A model generated the notes under the pieces. It saw only the letters and a program-made list of their open reading frames with translations, made no database searches and was not told where the DNA came from. A DNA stretch of 40,758 bases from JBQTJJ01 sp052387235 (GTDB lineage Bacteria > Actinomycetota > Acidimicrobiia > Acidimicrobiales > GCA-2861595). Shown here in pieces: positions 1-5,755 of this stretch. The position numbers were made by a program, and so were the translations under genes. The stretch is from NCBI GenBank assembly GCA_052387235.1, contig JBQTJJ010000099.1, positions 1-40,758 on the forward strand. Direction: 5' to 3'. How positions within the stretch are numbered: position 1 is the stretch's first letter; the number at the start of each line of letters is the position of its first letter.

Positions 1-126
1 TGACACCCAGCACCCCGTTCTCCTCCCTGCGTTCCGAAGCCGTCAAGAAGCCCGGAAACGTAGGAAGGAAGCGGGGTGCAGCCGCGGATGGTCTACTCAG
101 GCACCCACGGATGGGTTAGGAGAGCC
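1..126. other. Non-coding lead region, possibly folded
   Basis: I see no convincing gene here. Frame 2 is open from the window edge to a TAA at 128-130 and frame 3 to a TAG near 117, but both use many A/T third positions, unlike the real genes nearby. Bases 10-17 (GCACCCCG) pair with 72-79 (CGGGGTGC), and 30-36 pair with 53-60 with one bulged base, so an RNA from this stretch could form a two-stem structure. It may be the 3' region of a gene lying outside the window, or a leader for the genes that follow. It did not match any riboswitch class I can recognise by eye. Confidence 0.3.
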
Positions 127-166
127 GTAAATAGCTCGCCAAAATGGCGAGTTATTTACTCGAAAG
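127..166. repeat. Palindromic AT-rich repeat, copy 1 (left arm decayed)
   Basis: Forty bases match copy 3 (38123-38162) with one change (G at 134 instead of A, giving a G-T pair). The left arm 127-141 pairs with 145-159 around an AAA loop. The outer left arm is lost: bases 121-126 no longer pair with 160-165. The intact right arm runs into AAAGGGGG, which can act as the ribosome binding site of the TTG-initiated gene at 176. It probably still acts as a terminator for an upstream gene outside the window, or as a 5' UTR hairpin. Confidence 0.85.
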
Positions 167-175
167 GGGGAGATC

Positions 176-1528
176 TTGCGCATCCTGGTCCTCATCGACG
201 GCGAGCACTACCCGCCCGTCGTGGCCGCCGCCATCGACGGGCTGGCGCTGAGGTTCCCGGGGTCCACGGTGGCCGGCGCCGCCCTCCTGGGCGGGACGGA
301 GAAGATCGGCGCCTCCTGGCCCGAGGTGGGGGTGCGGGTGGTCGCCGGGGACACGGCCGACCAGGCCCTCTCCGCCGGCCTGGCCGCCTTCGGCCCCGAC
401 CTGGTGGTCGACCTGTCGGACGAGCCCGTGCTCGACGCGCGCACGCGGCTGCGGCTGGTGTCGCGGGTGCTGGCCGCCGGCGTCCCCTACGCCGGCGCCG
501 ACTTCCGGTTCGACCCGCCCCCGCGCCCGCGTCTCGCCACCAAGCCGTCGGTGGCCGTGATCGGCACCGGGAAGCGCACCGGGAAGACGGCCGTGAGCGC
601 CTCCCTCGCCCGGGTCCTGCGCGACCACGGCCGCCCGCCGGTGGTGGTGGCCATGGGCCGGGGCGGGCCGGCCGCGCCCGAGGAGGTCGACCCCGCCACG
701 TTCGACCTGTCGCCGGCCGGCCTGGCCGCCCTGGCCGCGTCGGGGCGCCATGCCGCCAGCGACCACCTGGAGGACGCGCTGATGTCGGGCGTCGCCACGG
801 TGGGCACGCACCGGTGCGGCGGCGGGTTGGCCGGGGCGCCGGGGGAGCACAACTTCGCGGCCGGCGTGGCCCTGGCCGACGCCCGGCCGGAGCGCCTCGT
901 GGTGTTCGAGGGCAGCGGGCAGTGCATCCCCCCCGCCCACGCCGACGCCACCGTGCTCGTGGTGCCGTTCACGGCCGACCCGGAGCTGGTGACCGGGTAC
1001 CTGGGTGCGTACCGCGTATTGCTCGCCGACCTGATCGTGGTTACCATTGGCGCAACATCGCTTGCTCTTTCGAGTCTCCGGGCCTCTTTCGAGGGGCAAG
1101 TCGGGAGGCTGGTGCAAGGGGTGTCGGCGCAGCCCCGGATCGTCCGAGTCACGTTGCGGCCAACCCCTCTTGCTCCCGTCTCCGGACGACGGGTCTTCTA
1201 CGTCACCACTGCACCACCCTCCGCCAGAGCACATCTGGCATCACACCTTGAACACGAGCACGGGGCGCGGGTCGTCGGCTCATCCCACAACCTCGCCAAC
1301 CGTCCCCTTCTGGAGGCGGATCTCGAGAGAGCGGGAGACGCCGAGGTGCTCGTCGTCGAGTTGAAGGCCGCGGCGATCGACGTGGCTGTCACCCACGCTC
1401 TCCAGAAGGGGATCGACGTGGTCTTCTGCGACAACAGGGTCGAGACGGTGAGCGGTGACGCATCGTTCGAGGAGCTGGCGCTGCAGATGGCCGACCTCGC
1501 CGGCGAACGCTTCTCCCCCGAAGCCTGA
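176..1528 (+). CDS. cpgS: Cyclic 2,3-diphosphoglycerate synthetase
   Basis: Closes 2,3-diphosphoglycerate to cyclic 2,3-diphosphoglycerate with ATP, the second step of cDPG synthesis in the cytoplasm. The 450-residue product starts with the family's LIDGEHYPPVV motif (6-16), carries a P-loop GTGKRTGKT (130-138) and ends with the ELKAAAIDVAV segment typical of these enzymes; the Methanothermus enzyme is of similar length. The TTG start is chosen because GGGGG lies 5 nt upstream and the conserved N-terminus begins there. The next gene is the kinase for the preceding step, which strongly supports the call. Oddly, codon use changes abruptly near base 1005: the first 275 codons almost always end in G/C, while roughly a third of the following hundred or so end in A/T, as if the 3' third had a different origin. 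Reading frame is intact. Confidence 0.85.
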   Translation: MRILVLIDGEHYPPVVAAAIDGLALRFPGSTVAGAALLGGTEKIGASWPEVGVRVVAGDTADQALSAGLAAFGPDLVVDLSDEPVLDARTRLRLVSRVLAAGVPYAGADFRFDPPPRPRLATKPSVAVIGTGKRTGKTAVSASLARVLRDHGRPPVVVAMGRGGPAAPEEVDPATFDLSPAGLAALAASGRHAASDHLEDALMSGVATVGTHRCGGGLAGAPGEHNFAAGVALADARPERLVVFEGSGQCIPPAHADATVLVVPFTADPELVTGYLGAYRVLLADLIVVTIGATSLALSSLRASFEGQVGRLVQGVSAQPRIVRVTLRPTPLAPVSGRRVFYVTTAPPSARAHLASHLEHEHGARVVGSSHNLANRPLLEADLERAGDAEVLVVELKAAAIDVAVTHALQKGIDVVFCDNRVETVSGDASFEELALQMADLAGERFSPEA

Positions 1529-1575
1529 CGAATCTGCCTCCCAACCCCACACCCGAGCCACCACCCCCACCCCCC

Positions 1576-2532
1576 GTGACCAAGACCGCGCACCGCCACG
1601 TCAACGTCAGCGGCCAGGAGTTCGGCCTGCCGTACTCCAAGGGCCTCATGGCGTCGCGCATCATGGCCACCGGCCTGGCCCCGCCCCGCGCCTTCCACGT
1701 GGCCGAGGTCGTGGAGGACCGCCTCCGGGCCCTGGGGTCGGGCGGCGTCTCCGCCGAGGAGCTCACCGACCTGGTGCTGGAGGTCCTGCGGCTGGAGGTG
1801 GGGGAGCGCTACGCCGCCTCGTTCGCCAAGTGGCAGCGCGTGCTGCAGCTCGACATGCCCCTGGTCGTGCTCATCGGCGGCGCACCCGGAGTGGGCAAGT
1901 CCACCATCGCCACCATGCTGGCCAACCGGCTCGGCGTGACCCGGGTCATCCCCACCGACGCCATCCGGGAGGTGATGCGGGCCATGTTCAGCGAGGACAT
2001 CATGCCCACCCTCCACACCTCCTCGTTCGACGCCGCCCGCCTCGTGCGCCACCCGCTGCCGCGCAGCGCCGACCCGGTCCTGATCGGCTTCGGCGAGCAG
2101 GCCTCCGCCGTCGCCGTCGGCGTGGAGGCGCTCATGTCGCGGGCGGCCGAGGAGGGCACCGACCTCATCGTGGAGGGCGCCCACGTCGTGCCCGGGTTCC
2201 TCGACCAGACCCGCTTCGCGGGCCGGGCCGTGGTGGTGCCGGTGGTGGTCACGGTGGACGACGAGGAGCTGCACCGCAGCCACTTCATGATCCGCGCCCA
2301 CGAGGTCCGGAACCGGCCTTCCGAGCGCTACCTGGACTTCTTCGAGAACATCCGCAAGCAGCAGAAGTACGTCAAGTCGCTGGCCCTGGAGCACGGGGTC
2401 CCGATCGTCCCGTCCAACAACCTCGACGTCACCCTGACCCGGGTCATCGACCTGGTGTTCAACCAGGCCGTCGAGGCCGTCCCGCCGCAGGCCGTGCCCC
2501 GACCGGCCGCGAGCAAGCGAGGTGCACGATGA
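1576..2532 (+). CDS. pgk2: 2-phosphoglycerate kinase
   Basis: Phosphorylates 2-phosphoglycerate to 2,3-diphosphoglycerate, the first step of cyclic 2,3-diphosphoglycerate synthesis. The 318-residue protein has an N-terminal ATP-cone-like region (about 1-88) with the family segment LPYSKGLMASRIMATGL (18-34), then a kinase domain with P-loop GGAPGVGKST (101-110) and the VEGAHVVPG segment. The GTG start has no Shine-Dalgarno sequence (a run of C precedes it), but no earlier start is available after the stop of cpgS 47 bp upstream, and the two are likely co-transcribed. Its stop overlaps the rho start in an ATGA, so it is translationally coupled to rho. Codon use is normal for the window. Confidence 0.85.
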   Translation: MTKTAHRHVNVSGQEFGLPYSKGLMASRIMATGLAPPRAFHVAEVVEDRLRALGSGGVSAEELTDLVLEVLRLEVGERYAASFAKWQRVLQLDMPLVVLIGGAPGVGKSTIATMLANRLGVTRVIPTDAIREVMRAMFSEDIMPTLHTSSFDAARLVRHPLPRSADPVLIGFGEQASAVAVGVEALMSRAAEEGTDLIVEGAHVVPGFLDQTRFAGRAVVVPVVVTVDDEELHRSHFMIRAHEVRNRPSERYLDFFENIRKQQKYVKSLALEHGVPIVPSNNLDVTLTRVIDLVFNQAVEAVPPQAVPRPAASKRGAR

Positions 2533-4412
2533 GCGGAGAGCAACAGCTCGAGCGCTCCGTCCTGGAAGCCAAGGAGCGCGACGAGCTCCAGGCCATCGCC
2601 GAGGCCATGGGCCTCAAGCCGTCCTCACGGGCGGCCAAGGCCACGCTGGTGGGCCAGATCCTGCGCGCCACCGGCGTCGAGGACGCCGACCCGCCGCCGG
2701 CCCGGGCCCGGAGCAGGTCCCGCGCACCAGGGCCCAACGGCTCGGAGGGCACCGCCGCGGCGGAGGCCGCAGCCGGGGTGAGCGCCAACGGCCCCGAGCC
2801 GTCCGCGCCCGAGGCCGCGCCGTCGGGGGCCGAGGCCGCGCCGGCCGGGCCGGCGACCGTCGACCCCGTCGAGGCGGCCGACGCCACCGACGATCGGCCG
2901 GTCCCGGCGTCGGCCAACGGAGACGCCGGCCCCGATCGGCCCCCGGGCCCCGCCGCCGACGAGGCCGGCCACGGCGGTGGCGGCGACGACCGCCAGCCGA
3001 GGGAGGCCCAGGCCGGCGGCGGCGGGTGGCAGGGGCGCACCCAGCAGGGCCGCGACACCCAGCACCGCCCGCCCTCCCACAACCAGGCCCAGGGCCAGGG
3101 CCAGCCCCAGGGCCAGCCCGGCGCCGGCGCCGGCGCCGGCCAGGGCGCCAACAACCTCCAGGATCCCGCCAACCGGCGCAGCCGGCGCCGGCGCGGGCGC
3201 GACCGCACCGACCGGCCGGGCGCCGAGCGGGGCGACCTGCAGGGCGGCCAGGACCAGCCGCAGTTCTCGGGGGAGCCGGTGCCCGTGTCCGGCCTGCTCG
3301 ACCTGAACGACCAGGGGTACGGGTTCCTGCGCACCAGCGGGTACGTCGCCAGCCAGCGCGACGTCTACGTCTCGATCAGCCAGGTGCGCCGCTTCGCCCT
3401 GCGCAAGGGCGACCACGTCGAGGGCGCCAGCCGCCCCGCCGGCAGCAGCGAGAAGTACCCGGCGCTCGTCCGCATCGACACGGTGAGCGGCCTCACCCCC
3501 GACGAGGCCCGGGTCCGGCCCCGCTTCGAGGACCTCACGCCCCTCTTCCCCGACGAGAAGCTGCGCCTCGAGGTCCCCGGCGACCAGTCCAACATGGTGT
3601 CGCGCATCGTCGACCTCATCTCGCCCATCGGCAAGGGGCAGCGGGGCCTGATCGTGTCCCCGCCCAAGGCCGGCAAGACCACCGTCCTCAAGCAGATCGC
3701 CCACTCCATCGAGGCCAACAACCCCGAGGTGCACCTCATGGTGCTGCTGGTCGACGAGCGTCCCGAGGAGGTCACCGACATGCGCCGCTCGGTGCAGGGC
3801 GAGGTGGTGGCCTCCACCTTCGACCGGCCGTCCGAGGAGCACACGGCGGTGGCCGAGCTGGCCATCGACCGGGCCAAGCGGCTGGTGGAGCTGGGGAGGG
3901 ACGTGGTCATCGTCCTGGACGGCATCACCCGCCTGGCCCGGGCCTACAACCTGGCCGCGCCGGCATCGGGCCGCATCCTGTCGGGTGGCGTGGACGCCAA
4001 CGCCCTGTACCCGCCCAAGCGGTTCTTCGGGGCGGCCCGCAACATCGAGGAGGGGGGCTCGCTCACCATCCTGGCCACGGCGCTGGTGGAGACGGGCTCG
4101 CGCATGGACGAGGTCATCTTCGAGGAGTTCAAGGGCACGGGCAACATGGAGCTGCGGCTCGACCGCCGGCTGGCCGAGCGCCGGATCTACCCCGCCATCG
4201 ACGTCAACGGCTCGTCCACCCGCCACGAGGAGCTGCTGTTCGAGCGGGTCCAGCTCCAGCAGGTCTGGAAGCTGCGCCGGGTCCTCCAGGCCCTCGGGAG
4301 CGAGGGAAGCGCGGCGGCCGGCCTGGAGCTGTTGATGGACAAGATCAAGACCACCAAGAGCAACGACGAGTTCCTGGCCGAGATCGCCAAGGGCCCCACC
4401 GTCCCGGTGTGA
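2529..4412 (+). CDS. rho: Transcription termination factor Rho
   Basis: Hexameric RNA-dependent ATPase that releases RNA polymerase from untranslated transcripts. The 627-residue product has a Rho N-terminal helical motif (about 12-50), a long disordered Ala/Gly/Pro/Gln-rich insert (about 52-245) with Gln-Gly repeats, the cold-shock-like RNA-binding domain (about 255-315, beginning at LNDQGYGFLR), and the ATPase domain with P-loop SPPKAGKTT (about 377-385) and Walker B VVIVLDGITR. Long N-terminal inserts are known from actinobacterial Rho; this one is at the long, repetitive end. ATG 2529 overlaps the kinase stop, and the N-terminal motif begins right after it, which supports the start. Confidence 0.97.
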   Translation: MSGEQQLERSVLEAKERDELQAIAEAMGLKPSSRAAKATLVGQILRATGVEDADPPPARARSRSRAPGPNGSEGTAAAEAAAGVSANGPEPSAPEAAPSGAEAAPAGPATVDPVEAADATDDRPVPASANGDAGPDRPPGPAADEAGHGGGGDDRQPREAQAGGGGWQGRTQQGRDTQHRPPSHNQAQGQGQPQGQPGAGAGAGQGANNLQDPANRRSRRRRGRDRTDRPGAERGDLQGGQDQPQFSGEPVPVSGLLDLNDQGYGFLRTSGYVASQRDVYVSISQVRRFALRKGDHVEGASRPAGSSEKYPALVRIDTVSGLTPDEARVRPRFEDLTPLFPDEKLRLEVPGDQSNMVSRIVDLISPIGKGQRGLIVSPPKAGKTTVLKQIAHSIEANNPEVHLMVLLVDERPEEVTDMRRSVQGEVVASTFDRPSEEHTAVAELAIDRAKRLVELGRDVVIVLDGITRLARAYNLAAPASGRILSGGVDANALYPPKRFFGAARNIEEGGSLTILATALVETGSRMDEVIFEEFKGTGNMELRLDRRLAERRIYPAIDVNGSSTRHEELLFERVQLQQVWKLRRVLQALGSEGSAAAGLELLMDKIKTTKSNDEFLAEIAKGPTVPV

Positions 4413-4425
4413 GCGCGACTGGCCC

Positions 4426-4431
4426 TACCAT
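4426..4431 (+). promoter_or_regulatory. Candidate -10 box for rpmE
   Basis: TACCAT lies between rho and rpmE, 33 nt before the GTG start. A GAGGAAGG ribosome binding site follows it. I see no clear -35 box. It suggests rpmE has its own promoter in addition to read-through from rho. Confidence 0.35.
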
Positions 4432-4464
4432 CAGTCCCCGGAAGCGGAACGAGGAAGGCACCCC

Positions 4465-4677
4465 GTGAAGGCCAACATCCATCCCGAGTACGTCGAGACC
4501 AGCGTGAAGTGCTCCTGCGGGAACACGTTCACCACCCGGTCCACGAAGGCCGACCTGCGCAGTGAGCTGTGCAACGAGTGCCACCCCTTCTACACCGGCA
4601 AGCAGAAGCTGGTCGACACCGGCGGGCGGGTGGAGCGCTTCGAGCGCCGGTACGGGCGCCGCGCCGGCAAGAAGTAG
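4465..4677 (+). CDS. rpmE: Large ribosomal subunit protein bL31
   Basis: Seventy residues, the normal length of L31. Cysteines C16, C18, C36 and C39 form the zinc-binding set of the zinc-containing (C+) form. It opens KANIHPEYV, as usual for the family. GTG start with GAGGAAGG upstream. The rho-rpmE-prfA order is common in actinobacteria. Presence of the C+ form suggests that a zinc-independent paralogue, if present, lies elsewhere in the genome. Confidence 0.97.
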   Translation: MKANIHPEYVETSVKCSCGNTFTTRSTKADLRSELCNECHPFYTGKQKLVDTGGRVERFERRYGRRAGKK

Positions 4678-4687
4678 CGCACTTCCC

Positions 4688-5674
4688 CTGGAGACCGCCC
4701 AGCGCCAGTCGCTCCTGCAGGTCAAGCTGCGGGCGCTGGTCAACGGGCGGTGGCCCGACGCCCAGGTCGACGTGTCCCCGTTCCCCGGCGGGGCGGTGGC
4801 GCGCCACGAGGGCACCGGGTGGGTCCTGGCCGAGGACCGGCCCGAGCGGGCCCTCGGCGCGGCGCTGGCCTGGGGCCGCCATGCCGGCGTGGAGCAGCTG
4901 CACGTCCTGGCCGGCGCCTCCTGCGGCATGCTGGCCCGGCGGGCCGGCGCCTTCACCGACCCGCCCATGGTGTGGCGGGTCGACGGCCGCCAGCTCGAGC
5001 TGGCCCGACCCGAGCCGGCCCGCCCGGAGCCCGGGCTGGCGCCGGCGGTGGCCGCGTTCGTCCCCCTGATCGAGCAGGCCGGCGCCGAACCCGTGGTGGA
5101 GCACGGCGTCCTGCGGGGCGAGCTGCTGGGCCTGGAGGTGGCCCGGGTGGTGGACGACCACGAGGGTCTCCGGCTGGAGGTCGGGGTGGGGGCGTTCGAC
5201 CGCGAGGCCCAGCGCCTGGTGCACGGCGACCGGCCCCCTCTCGATGCCCTGACGGCGGCGGTGGAGGCGGTGCGGCGGCTGCGGCGCCCCGGCGCCCCCG
5301 AGCACCAGGTGAACCGCCTCGGCGCCGAGCGATGGATGCGGGCCATCCTGGTCCGGCGGCCCGAGCTGGTGGGCGCGAGCCGGCTGGAGCCCGTGCCCTC
5401 GCCGGTGGTGCGCACCGACCTGCGCCAGCCGGCGCCGGCGCCGGCCGCCGGCGTCGACGCCGAGGGCCGGCCCCTGGTGGTGGTGTGCTCCACCGGCATC
5501 GACGTGGACCTCGTCCCGGCCGCCGCCGACGCCCGCATCGCCGACGGCCGGGGGGCCCGGCTCGTCCTCGTCCTCCCCGCCTCCGACGACCACCCCCTCA
5601 CCCGGGCCCTGGCCGCGGCGCTCGCCGACCCGGCCGAGGTGGCCACGCTCGACGCCGGCTGGCGGGGCCTCTGA
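4688..5674 (+). CDS. Conserved protein of unknown function between rpmE and prfA
   Basis: I do not recognise a domain. The frame has strong G/C third-position bias and gives about 328 residues, soluble, with no signal peptide or membrane helix. The first part alternates short hydrophobic and charged stretches, and the last part has a Rossmann-like strand (PLVVVCSTGIDVDLVP). No ATG, GTG or TTG lies in frame near the start: the first is a GTG about 80 bases further in, and the only upstream one (4562) lies within rpmE. CTG at 4688, 10 nt after the rpmE stop, is the best candidate, so the start is uncertain. The position between rpmE and prfA suggests a housekeeping role but does not define it. 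Confidence 0.7.
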   Translation: METAQRQSLLQVKLRALVNGRWPDAQVDVSPFPGGAVARHEGTGWVLAEDRPERALGAALAWGRHAGVEQLHVLAGASCGMLARRAGAFTDPPMVWRVDGRQLELARPEPARPEPGLAPAVAAFVPLIEQAGAEPVVEHGVLRGELLGLEVARVVDDHEGLRLEVGVGAFDREAQRLVHGDRPPLDALTAAVEAVRRLRRPGAPEHQVNRLGAERWMRAILVRRPELVGASRLEPVPSPVVRTDLRQPAPAPAAGVDAEGRPLVVVCSTGIDVDLVPAAADARIADGRGARLVLVLPASDDHPLTRALAAALADPAEVATLDAGWRGL

Positions 5675-5755
5675 GCCGGGCCCTGGGGACCGTGTCGGCC
5701 TTGTTTACTTCGAGGTTCTGCTGCTATTTCGTCCGACAGGTGGCACCATTGCATC

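Noticed and set aside
10..80. Cobalamin, c-di-GMP or c-di-AMP riboswitch at the window start
   Set aside because: None of the conserved boxes I know for these classes could be found; only generic stems are visible.
1066..1093. CTCTTTCGAG found twice inside cpgS, resembling the repeat's outer arm
   Set aside because: The matches are short, lie in a coding region and lack the core; chance is sufficient.
152..1234. Frameshift or pseudogene reading of cpgS because several frames are open
   Set aside because: The plus-strand frame from 176 is intact to the expected family length with all motifs in order.
5701..5730. Decayed fourth copy of the palindrome (TTGTTTACTTCGAGG)
   Set aside because: Only about ten bases resemble the right arm, there is no complementary arm, and the stretch also fits an ordinary promoter region.
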